Below, one piece after another: positions 1 through 5,030 of a DNA stretch of 5,030 nucleotides; position 1 is the stretch's first letter; each line of letters opens with the position of its first letter. The notes beneath the pieces were generated by a model. The model did no database searches and was not told the DNA's origin. It saw nothing but the letters and a program-made list of their open reading frames with translations. The stretch comes from Holosporaceae bacterium UBA5542 (GTDB lineage: Bacteria; Pseudomonadota; Alphaproteobacteria; UBA7879; UBA5542), in contig DINK01000030.1 in NCBI GenBank assembly GCA_002426825.1, positions 664 through 5,693 on the forward strand, given 5' to 3'. The position numbers and the translations under genes are program-made.

Positions 1-1
1 C

Positions 2-556
2 TATCAAACAGCAGAGCTTGTAGATGATGGTGTTCCAACGTTCAAAATGGTGGCCGAACGCAGTGATCAAATAGCATATGACCATAGATTAGGGACATGG
101 CATGTGCGCGCCAGCGATGATCGTATTGGTGTTTTTGAAAATGAAAAAGACCCTGCTTTTAGACATGCATTAAGAACAATGCCTTTGGCCCATATGCAAA
201 TAAAGTTTATGTTGGATGTCAATGCGGACGTTTCTCCTTCTTCTAACCCTTTTGTCCATCCTGCCGCTGAAATGACAGCGTATTTTCATCCGGGCGATAA
301 AAATACACGTCCCATGTGGATTGTACGTAAATATGCAGAACATTCTGCGTTTGCGCGGATGTTCCCTGACACCCACCTTTCAACAAGTGAACGGTTGTGG
401 ATGGTGTTTATGGACACCCTATGGGCGCGTATGAAAAAGGGTGGACTTCCTCTTGATACAATCTTTGTTGTTCAGCACGATGGAGACACTTTTTTTTCCG
501 ACTATGAATGGGTATTTGATACAGGATTTAATGCTGCATGGTCTTGGTCCAGATGA
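2..556 (+). CDS. Hypothetical protein, 5'-truncated by the window edge; probably the front part of a frameshifted gene
   Basis: The frame is open from the first full codon at position 2, with no stop upstream, so the gene begins outside the window. The ATG at 47 is probably internal: it has no clear Shine-Dalgarno sequence and the codons before it read as ordinary protein (YQTAELVDDGVPTFK). The visible product is 184 residues, mixed in composition, with no signal peptide or membrane segment in view. Notable stretches are PMWIVRKYAEHSAFARMFPD and the helical-looking TSERLWMVFMDTLWARMKKG. I do not recognise the family. The last 20 residues, after the T run at 490-497, are rich in tryptophan (EWVFDTGFNAAWSWSR) and look less natural than the protein encoded in the next frame over the same bases. 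I infer that the true product switches to that frame and continues to 923, giving about 306 visible residues. The alternative is a genuine stop at 556 and a separate overlapping gene. Confidence 0.65.
   Translation, partial: YQTAELVDDGVPTFKMVAERSDQIAYDHRLGTWHVRASDDRIGVFENEKDPAFRHALRTMPLAHMQIKFMLDVNADVSPSSNPFVHPAAEMTAYFHPGDKNTRPMWIVRKYAEHSAFARMFPDTHLSTSERLWMVFMDTLWARMKKGGLPLDTIFVVQHDGDTFFSDYEWVFDTGFNAAWSWSR
490..497 (+). other. Run of eight T at the probable frameshift point
   Basis: Eight T lie between GACAC and CCGAC. Read with eight, the upstream frame ends 60 bases later at 556. Read with seven, it goes through GDTFFPTMNGYLIQD and stays open to 923. A single added T therefore explains the break. 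Polymerase slippage on such a run could restore some full-length product. Another run of eight T, at 3732-3739 inside the permease gene, leaves that frame intact, so a systematic base-calling fault on T8 runs is not the obvious explanation. Confidence 0.6.
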
Positions 557-923
557 ATCCTTAAAAGAAGAGCTTTTACGGCTGGATCATCCTTTAAGCA
601 GGGTTTTGACAAAAAGGATAGTTGTTTTAGGACAGGTTGCATTGTTGGGTGTGGATGTATCACCTCAAAACAGATCACGTATAGAAGTGGTGCCAGGATC
701 TCAGGGTACTAATGAAGAAGGCACACCTACATGCCAATCACGTAGAGTGGGTGGGCGCGGGTGCCCCAAAGATGTGAAGGCACGGTTTGATGCCCAAATA
801 GCCAGAGAGGTCGACGCAGCGCGTGTACGTCGAGAAAGGGATCAAAGCGAATCTGCCAAGGTGTCGTCGGCAGCAAAGGCGCCAGCGGAAACTCCTTCAG
901 AGGATGGTGATGATGACGAATGA
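531..923 (+). CDS. Hypothetical protein, likely the C-terminal part of the preceding frameshifted gene
   Basis: This frame is open from upstream of 441 to the TGA at 921-923. If translated alone, the best start is the ATG at 531, which has AGGA at 523-526 four bases ahead and gives 130 residues. Earlier starts (GTG 441, ATG 480, ATG 504) lack a clear ribosome site. The protein opens with a helical, leucine-rich part (DESLKEELLRLDHPLSRVLT), then a hydrophobic patch (IVVLGQVALLGVDV). A polar stretch with two cysteines follows, then a charged segment rich in Arg, Ala and Glu, and an acidic end, DGDDDE. I do not recognise a family, and the low-complexity tail suggests a disordered C-terminus. It overlaps the upstream frame by 26 bases. 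I favour a frameshift at 490-497 that separated it from the upstream frame. An independent overlapping gene with coupled translation remains possible. The terminator at 960-990 closes the unit either way. Confidence 0.55.
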   Translation: MLHGLGPDESLKEELLRLDHPLSRVLTKRIVVLGQVALLGVDVSPQNRSRIEVVPGSQGTNEEGTPTCQSRRVGGRGCPKDVKARFDAQIAREVDAARVRRERDQSESAKVSSAAKAPAETPSEDGDDDE

Positions 924-959
924 TCGTCGATGGATGAAGAAATACATCTTAGATTCTTT

Positions 960-990
960 AAAAAAGGCCCCTAAAATGGCCTTTTTTATT
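960..990 (+). terminator. Rho-independent terminator after the first gene
   Basis: A perfect 10-bp inverted repeat, AAAAAAGGCC (960-969) and GGCCTTTTTT (978-987), encloses an 8-base loop and is followed by ATTTTC, giving a U-rich tail. It lies 36 bases after the stop at 923 and 110 bases before the next start, as expected for the end of a transcript. The A run on its left arm would also act as a U tract on the other strand, so it could be bidirectional, but no minus-strand gene ends here. Confidence 0.88.
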
Positions 991-1054
991 TTCTATTGAT
1001 AGTCCAAAAAGTTTCAAGCTATGCGTAGATATACATGGTTCTTTTTGAAAAATA

Positions 1055-1086
1055 ATCATTAATAGTGCCACGTTCATTTTAATGAT
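1055..1086 (+). promoter_or_regulatory. Inverted repeat directly before the ribosome binding site of the signal-peptide gene
   Basis: ATCATTAA (1055-1062) and its exact reverse complement TTAATGAT (1079-1086) are separated by 16 bases. The right arm ends at the base before AGAGG (1087-1091), the likely Shine-Dalgarno of the gene starting at 1098. The dyad could be an operator for a dimeric regulator, or an RNA hairpin that affects ribosome access. It is A/T-rich and could also be chance. The rest of 924-1097 holds the terminator at 960-990 and AT-rich DNA with no promoter match I would defend. Confidence 0.35.
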
Positions 1087-1097
1087 AGAGGTTTGTT

Positions 1098-1793
1098 ATG
1101 AAACAATTTTTTCTTATTGCCCTTATGCTTTTAGGTGGCATTCAATTGTCGAATGTTGCACAAGCAGCAGAAACAGCTGCAGCTGCAGATGTATTAGACA
1201 ATCCGCCCTTTCATGCAAGAGTACGCTTTAAACTGCCTATGTATCCAATTGCTTTGGAACGCTATTTGCCCCCTGGGCAGACAGCAACAGGGCTCCCTTT
1301 TAAGCCAAAAGATGATCTAGACACGTTTGACTTTAACATTAAACTGATCGGGGATGATGGAAATGAACGAACCGTGGGTGTTTTGTATCTTCAGTACTAT
1401 AAGAAAGCAGATACAAGATACTATACAATCGAAGGCCCGATGCTTCGGATTTCGAATTTTTCGATTGGTGATGTGGCATGCCCTTCATCTTTGAGTATTC
1501 TTGATAAAAACCCTTTACAGAAACAAGGGTATGGGTCGATGGCGATGGAAACCCTTTTTAAAGCACTGCGTGAGTCGCCTGATTTTTCGAATATATGGCC
1601 CATATTTTTAGAAGCACCCACATATGTGAAGCATCTTGTGCCTTGGTATGAAAAGTTTGGATTTACATCTCAGTATACGCCTCCAGAAGCAGCAGCAGGG
1701 ATGGTGCAATACATGGCTGTGTCTGTGGGTAAAACAAAATTTCCTTATTATAAGAAGCATAAGCCCGCCAAAGCAGGAACAAAAGAACCTTAA
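1098..1793 (+). CDS. Exported protein with a GNAT (N-acetyltransferase)-like core
   Basis: The start is ATG 1098, with AGAGG at 1087-1091 six bases upstream. The 231-residue product begins with a Sec signal peptide: Lys2, a hydrophobic core at about residues 4-15 (FFLIALMLLGG), then an AXA-type site A21-Q22-A23 with likely cleavage before A24. A short alanine-rich linker follows. The mature part carries features of the GNAT fold. A central strand, VGVLYLQYY (93-101), is followed by Q141-KQ-G144-Y-G146, which fits the acetyl-CoA pyrophosphate-binding pattern Q/R-x-x-G-x-G/A and leads into a helix (SMAMETLFKAL). Near the C-terminus is WYEKFGF (183-189), a common ending motif of GNAT proteins. 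The C-terminal tail is lysine-rich. The GNAT call rests on these motifs only, and the substrate is unknown. GNAT enzymes use cytosolic acetyl-CoA, so export is odd: the protein may act inside a host cell, may have lost activity, or may only resemble the fold. It has its own terminator-bounded unit. Confidence 0.75.
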   Translation: MKQFFLIALMLLGGIQLSNVAQAAETAAAADVLDNPPFHARVRFKLPMYPIALERYLPPGQTATGLPFKPKDDLDTFDFNIKLIGDDGNERTVGVLYLQYYKKADTRYYTIEGPMLRISNFSIGDVACPSSLSILDKNPLQKQGYGSMAMETLFKALRESPDFSNIWPIFLEAPTYVKHLVPWYEKFGFTSQYTPPEAAAGMVQYMAVSVGKTKFPYYKKHKPAKAGTKEP

Positions 1794-2254
1794 TTGATAA
1801 TAGTGTAGTTTAAGGGCATGCTTTGTCGAATTTTTTGTTGTGTCTTGGGGTTGGATTTTCTGGTGTAGAGGGCGCAAGATGGAGGATGGTTTTTCTAACC
1901 GCGCCTTTTTCTGCAAAAGCTTATAAAAAAATTCTGAAGAATTTTTATGAACAGTTAACACGGCAATACTATGTCCTTGTGCCGTTTAAATATGATCATG
2001 TTTTTTGTACAGAAGCAATTCAGACCTTTTTCACTTTACCGCGCAGCCTCTGATAGGTGACAAAAAAATTCAGTGGAAGATTATCTAGAGCATCGGCGAG
2101 GTGATTTGTGGTTGGTGTATCGGCATAAAACAAAGGGAACGCATATAGCGATAAAAAGTGTCTCTTCCACTATCACCCTATACTTTTAAAACAGCATCGG
2201 GAAGCCGTTGAAAAGAACCCGGTTGTAAAAGATTCTTTCACAAAAGCAGATGCT

Positions 2255-2632
2255 TTGTGGCATGAAGTTTATCGACAGCTGCAACAGGTTCTTTTGCGTC
2301 TTGAGAAAAAGCACCCTGGTATTTATAACAGTGTGTTACAAACAAAAGAATCCCATATTATTCTTTGGTTTTTGCGTTACGACATGCAAACCGCTGGCAA
2401 GCTTTTGGCAAAGCCCCACTTTGACGCAGGTACGATGGCATTTGCCATTGCGGAAAGCAAGCCAGGCCTTCGGATGGGCAGTGGCCCTAAAGATTTAAAA
2501 TTGGTGACGCATCACGATAAACAGGCGCTTTTCTTCTTGGCGGGCAACATCAGTCAATTGATTGATCCAGGCGATTTAAAGCCAGGGTGGCATGATGTCG
2601 TTCAAGTTGGGAAAAAATCACCCAACAATTAG
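2255..2632 (+). CDS. Longest surviving open segment of the decayed gene (hypothetical, 125 residues)
   Basis: This frame is open from 2129 to the TAG at 2630-2632. The first usable start codon is TTG 2255, without a ribosome binding site, and the first ATG is only at 2381, so independent expression is doubtful. The protein reads as real sequence. It has an amphipathic helical part, WHEVYRQLQQVLLRLEKKHP, then a mixed part with ILWFLRYDMQTAGKLLAKP. A later hydrophobic segment is LFFLAGNISQLIDPGDLKPG. The codons before 2255, from about 2159, are equally protein-like (HYHPILLKQHREAVEKNP), which again suggests that the true start lies far upstream, beyond the broken frames. An automated pipeline may list it as a small hypothetical gene. 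I regard it as part of the pseudogene that spans 1823-2734. Confidence 0.35.
   Translation: MWHEVYRQLQQVLLRLEKKHPGIYNSVLQTKESHIILWFLRYDMQTAGKLLAKPHFDAGTMAFAIAESKPGLRMGSGPKDLKLVTHHDKQALFFLAGNISQLIDPGDLKPGWHDVVQVGKKSPNN
2606..2626 (+). repeat. Short hairpin just before the internal TAG of the decayed gene
   Basis: GTTGGG (2606-2611) and CCCAAC (2621-2626) form a perfect 6-bp stem around the 9-base loop AAAAAATCA. It ends three bases before the in-frame TAG at 2630-2632. It has no T tract after it, so it is a poor terminator candidate. It may be chance. Confidence 0.3.
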
Positions 2633-2730
2633 CATGAACGCTGGGCCATTGTGGCGTTTGTCGATGAACACAGCACAACGGGTGCGCCTGAATCATTAAC
2701 CCATAAGTGGCGTGTATCGACAAAACTGCT

Positions 2731-3918
2731 TTAACGAAGCAGGGAAAAAAGTTCGAACCCGATAACGCAGAGACCCACGGCCAAAATCGTATACTTAATG
2801 ACGGGCAGTGTCAGCATTTTATAGTGAAATTGATCTGTGGGGATAAACTGCAACAAGTAGATGGGCAACACAATCGCAATGACTGCAAGAATCATTCCTG
2901 CAAACCCCAAAATTGTAATAAATGCGTTGGGCACAATAGAAGCAATTAGAACCGGAGGTAACATTGTCATCAAGCCAAGCAGCCATTTTTGGCGATAGAT
3001 GCTTTTTTCAGGGAAAAGCGGGTTTAAGGCATCCCGCAAGCTGATGCCAACACCAATGATAGAAAGCATAAATTTTAAAATCATGCCTGACCAAATCAAT
3101 GTTTTTAAAAAGGGCTTTTCTGTGAGTGTTGCCAGGGCACGAACAAGCGCCCCAACTTCAATCTTGTTTTGCGAAAGCTGTGTATAAAAGGAAACATCGC
3201 TGCCATACACAGCCCCTAATACACCCCATGTCCACACAATATAGATAAGCGCAGGTATAAGGCTGCCCCAGAAAAAAGCTTTTTTCAACGTAGCTTTGTC
3301 GTTTTGGCAGTAGGCTGTGATGGTGTGGATCATGCCATGAAATCCGAACGAGGTAAAAACAACGGGCAATAGGGTGCCCCATGTCATGGAGGATGGAAAT
3401 ACGGAGGGGAGTAGAGGCAAAGTATGCCATTCCACTTTACATAAAAGAAGAGTTATTAAGAAAAAAAGCCCGCCCAAAAGAATAAAAAACAGAAGGCGGT
3501 TCAGTAAATCAATTTTCGATGTTTGGCAGATAAGAATGAAATAAGCCACCCCGCCAAGGGCAATTAAAATTGCTTTTTTCCCAAAGCTGGGTAGGCATTC
3601 ATGGATAATGGATGTTGCCCCATATAAAAACGCTGGCAATAAGGCATAGGATAAAATTTTCAAAGAAAGCGTGCCAATATTTTGGGCAATAGGGCCCGAG
3701 AAATGCCGGCCAAGCAAACCAAGGGGCATACTTTTTTTTGCCTGAAGGTTTAGTTCAACTGTGATTAAAGCGCCCACATACATAACGGCCCACATGGCCA
3801 ACATAAAGAACAGGCTGTATAGCAAGCCAATTTTTGATAGCACAATGGGAAGGGCCAACATACCGCTGCCGAGGCAGGTGCCGGCAATAAGAAAGATCGC
3901 GCCAAATTGTCGATTCAT
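2731..3918 (-). CDS. Aromatic amino acid permease, HAAAP family (tryptophan/tyrosine type)
   Basis: This 395-residue inner-membrane protein imports an amino acid, probably tryptophan or tyrosine, by proton symport, as known for TyrP, Mtr and TnaB. The N-terminal signature AGTCLGSGMLALP (residues 12-24) is the family hallmark. A second family motif, FTSFGFHGMIHTITAYC, lies mid-protein. I count about 11 hydrophobic segments, the usual number for the family, and the length is also typical (about 400). The exact substrate cannot be read from the sequence. The start is ATG 3918-3916, one base after the lipA stop. AGGA lies four bases upstream inside the last lipA codons, so translation is probably coupled to lipA. 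The gene holds a run of eight T (3732-3739 on the plus strand) with the frame intact. Its stop (2733-2731) lies within TTAA, shared with the stop of the convergent decayed gene, and no separate terminator is visible. Such permeases are frequent in intracellular bacteria that depend on host amino acids. Confidence 0.9.
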   Translation of the reverse strand: MNRQFGAIFLIAGTCLGSGMLALPIVLSKIGLLYSLFFMLAMWAVMYVGALITVELNLQAKKSMPLGLLGRHFSGPIAQNIGTLSLKILSYALLPAFLYGATSIIHECLPSFGKKAILIALGGVAYFILICQTSKIDLLNRLLFFILLGGLFFLITLLLCKVEWHTLPLLPSVFPSSMTWGTLLPVVFTSFGFHGMIHTITAYCQNDKATLKKAFFWGSLIPALIYIVWTWGVLGAVYGSDVSFYTQLSQNKIEVGALVRALATLTEKPFLKTLIWSGMILKFMLSIIGVGISLRDALNPLFPEKSIYRQKWLLGLMTMLPPVLIASIVPNAFITILGFAGMILAVIAIVLPIYLLQFIPTDQFHYKMLTLPVIKYTILAVGLCVIGFELFSLLR

Positions 3919-3919
3919 T

Positions 3920-4810
3920 TTATCCTGCCAATGCTGCGAGGCGTGCGGCTTTTAGCTTTTGAAAATCATCTCCTGCATGGTAGGACGATCGTGTGAGGGG
4001 GGAAGATGAAATCATATGAAACCCTTTTCCGCGGGCCATTTTTTCAAAGTCTTTAAATTCTGTTGGTGTTACAAAACGGATAAGGGGATGGTGTTTCGGG
4101 GTGGGCTGTAGATACTGTCCAATGGTCATGAAATCAACATCTGCCGCACGAAGATCATCCATCACTTGATAAATTTCCTGTTTTTCTTCACCCAAGCCCA
4201 CCATAATGCCTGATTTTGTAAAAATGGTTGGGTCAATTTGCTTTACACGGTTAAGCAAATTAAGTGAATGAAAATAGCGTGCACCAGGCCGGACGGTTGG
4301 GTATAGGCGTGGCACCGTTTCAAGGTTGTGGTTATAGACATCAGGCCGTGCTGCAACGACTTTTTCTAGGGCACCTGGCTTTCTTAAAAAGTCGGGTGTT
4401 AAAATTTCAATGGTAGTGTTAGGCGATGTTTTGCGAATTGCCCGAATGGTTTCAGCAAAATGTTCAGCCCCCCCATCGGGTAAATCGTCACGGTCAACAG
4501 ACGTGATGACGACGTGTTGTAGGCCCAGTTCTTTTAATGAAGACGCAACACGACCAGGTTCATCGGGGTCTAAAACATCGGGACGGCCTGTTTTAATATT
4601 ACAAAAAGCGCACGCGCGGGTACACACACTTCCCAAAATCATAACAGTTGCATGACCTTTCGCCCAACATTCCCCAATATTAGGGCAGGCGGCTTCTTCA
4701 CACACGGTGTTTAATTTTGCATCCCGCATCAACTGACGGGTGTCGTGATATTCTCTTGAAATGGGGGCCCGAACTTTAAGCCAGTCTGGTTTTTGTATCT
4801 TGTGAGACAT
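3920..4810 (-). CDS. lipA: Lipoyl synthase (radical SAM)
   Basis: LipA inserts two sulfur atoms into octanoyl groups bound to the lipoyl domains of 2-oxoacid dehydrogenases and the glycine cleavage H protein, in the cytosol. The 296-residue length is normal. The auxiliary 4Fe-4S cluster motif is [12 protein letters not shown], with C37, C42 and C48. The radical SAM motif is CTRACAFC, with C63, C67 and C70. Near the C-terminus is RSSYHA (274-279), which supplies the serine ligand of the auxiliary cluster. All key residues are present, so the enzyme should be active. The start is ATG 4810-4808, with AGGAGGT seven bases upstream. The lpd gene precedes it by 12 bases and the permease follows after one base, so the three are probably one transcript. 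The wording ([38 protein letters not shown]) is typical of alphaproteobacterial LipA. Confidence 0.97.
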   Translation of the reverse strand: MSHKIQKPDWLKVRAPISREYHDTRQLMRDAKLNTVCEEAACPNIGECWAKGHATVMILGSVCTRACAFCNIKTGRPDVLDPDEPGRVASSLKELGLQHVVITSVDRDDLPDGGAEHFAETIRAIRKTSPNTTIEILTPDFLRKPGALEKVVAARPDVYNHNLETVPRLYPTVRPGARYFHSLNLLNRVKQIDPTIFTKSGIMVGLGEEKQEIYQVMDDLRAADVDFMTIGQYLQPTPKHHPLIRFVTPTEFKDFEKMARGKGFHMISSSPLTRSSYHAGDDFQKLKAARLAALAG

Positions 4811-4817
4811 TCGGTGT

Positions 4818-4824
4818 ACCTCCT
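4818..4824 (-). promoter_or_regulatory. Strong Shine-Dalgarno of lipA overlapping the lpd stop
   Basis: On the minus strand AGGAGGT occupies 4824-4818, seven bases before the lipA ATG. Its first two bases are the last two of the lpd stop TAG (4825-4823). Ribosomes ending lpd would therefore sit on the lipA initiation site, which favours coupled translation of the two lipoate-related proteins. It also fixes the lipA start. Confidence 0.85.
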
Positions 4825-5030
4825 AAAAGTGGAGCGCTTTCCCATAAGCATCGAGCACAGATTCATGCATCATTTCTGAGAGTGTAGGGTGCGGAAAGAT
4901 GGTTTGCATGAGTTCAACTTCGGTGGTTTCCAGCGTTTTCCCTATAACAAACCCTTGAATCAGTTCAGTTACTTCGGCCCCAATCATATGGGCCCCTAAC
5001 AATTCGCCGGTTTTTTCGTCAAAAATGGTT
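4823..5030 (-). CDS. lpd: Dihydrolipoamide dehydrogenase, C-terminal end (partial)
   Basis: Only the last 68 residues are in the window; the rest lies beyond 5030. Lpd is the FAD- and NAD-dependent E3 subunit that reoxidises dihydrolipoyl groups of the pyruvate and 2-oxoglutarate dehydrogenase complexes. The visible part is the C-terminal dimerisation domain: TIFDEKTGELLGAHMIGAEV matches the characteristic strand pair with a GAHMIG core. The motif HPTLSE carries the catalytic histidine and the glutamate that pairs with it, and is the hallmark of the family. The protein ends ESVLDAYGKALHF, a form seen in alphaproteobacterial pyruvate dehydrogenase-linked Lpd. Other flavin disulfide reductases share the domain, but HPTLSE together with the adjacent lipA makes Lpd much the best call. 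Upstream pyruvate dehydrogenase genes would be expected outside the window but are not seen. Confidence 0.93.
   Translation of the reverse strand, partial: TIFDEKTGELLGAHMIGAEVTELIQGFVIGKTLETTEVELMQTIFPHPTLSEMMHESVLDAYGKALHF

Larger units (their letters stand above)
1823..2734 (+). pseudogene. Decayed gene of unknown function with three frame changes and an internal TAG
   Basis: No single frame spans this 900-base stretch, yet good protein-like segments follow one another on the plus strand. Frame 2 gives a segment ending VLVPFKYDHVFCTEAIQTF (to about 2031). Frame 1 gives FTAQPLIGDKK (to about 2067). Frame 3 gives VEDYLEHRRGDLWLVYRHK and THIAIK (to about 2157). Frame 2 then runs from KCLFHYHPILLKQHREAVEK to the TAG at 2630-2632. 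The same frame continues after that TAG with HERWAIVAFVDEHSTTGAPE and stops at TAA 2732-2734. Each switch fits loss of one base near a homopolymer: T6 at 2001-2006 or T5 at 2027-2031, A7 at 2062-2068, and A5 at 2153-2157. The 5' end is uncertain: the TTG at 1823 has no ribosome site, and an ATG at 1818 lies in another frame that stops at 1868. I do not recognise the family. Sequencing error is the main alternative explanation. Confidence 0.6.

Noticed and set aside
996..1025. TTGATA and TATGCG with an 18-base spacer as a sigma-70 promoter for the gene at 1098.
   Set aside because: The -10 match is poor and several equally weak pairs occur in this AT-rich stretch.
1161..1200. GCAGCA/GCTGCA repeats as a microsatellite.
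   Set aside because: Short and explained by the alanine-rich linker after the signal peptide.
1927..1946. AAAAATTC-TGAA-GAATTTTT hairpin as a terminator for the GNAT-like gene.
   Set aside because: The stem has a single G-C pair, it lies 130 bases after the stop and inside protein-like sequence; too weak to call.
1608..1961. Minus-strand open frame of 117 codons.
   Set aside because: It overlaps the end of the intact GNAT-like gene and the decayed gene, is rich in Cys, His and Phe in an unnatural way, and has no ribosome site; a shadow frame.
2741..2762. GTTCGAAC on the minus strand resembles the T-loop of a tRNA.
   Set aside because: The flanking bases do not form a T stem, no acceptor or anticodon arm is present, and the bases encode the C-terminus of the permease (GFELFSLLR).

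Overview
The window reads as chromosomal DNA of an AT-leaning alphaproteobacterium, probably a host-associated or intracellular one. The best evidence is the minus-strand block. It holds the end of a dihydrolipoamide dehydrogenase gene (lpd), a complete lipoyl synthase gene (lipA) whose wording is typical of Alphaproteobacteria, and an aromatic amino acid permease of the HAAAP (TyrP/Mtr) family. Amino acid uptake systems of this kind, together with eroding hypothetical genes, fit lineages such as Holosporales or Rickettsiales. That placement is inference, because the window holds no rRNA or other decisive marker.

Positions 2-923 (+) hold the 3' part of an unrecognised gene whose reading frame changes at a run of eight T (490-497). 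One frame runs in from the window edge to 556 and a second continues to 923 with an acidic tail. The simplest reading is one gene broken by a single extra T. A clear rho-independent terminator follows at 960-990. Positions 924-1097 are non-coding and hold that terminator plus an 8-bp dyad (1055-1086) directly before the ribosome binding site of the next gene. Positions 1098-1793 (+) encode an intact 231-residue protein with a Sec signal peptide and a GNAT acetyltransferase-like core, an unusual pairing.

Positions about 1823-2734 (+) look like one decaying gene. A continuous protein can be rebuilt only by changing frame three times, each time near an A or T run, and reading through one in-frame TAG. 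Its final TAA shares the palindrome TTAA with the stop of the convergent permease gene.

Positions 2731-5030 (-) form a tightly packed operon-like block in the order lpd, lipA, permease. The gap between lpd and lipA is 12 bases and carries a strong Shine-Dalgarno sequence that overlaps the lpd stop. The gap between lipA and the permease is one base. Lpd and LipA act together: LipA makes the lipoyl cofactor of 2-oxoacid dehydrogenases and Lpd reoxidises it. The permease is functionally unrelated and probably shares only the transcript. No RNA genes, CRISPR arrays, insertion sequences or origins were seen.
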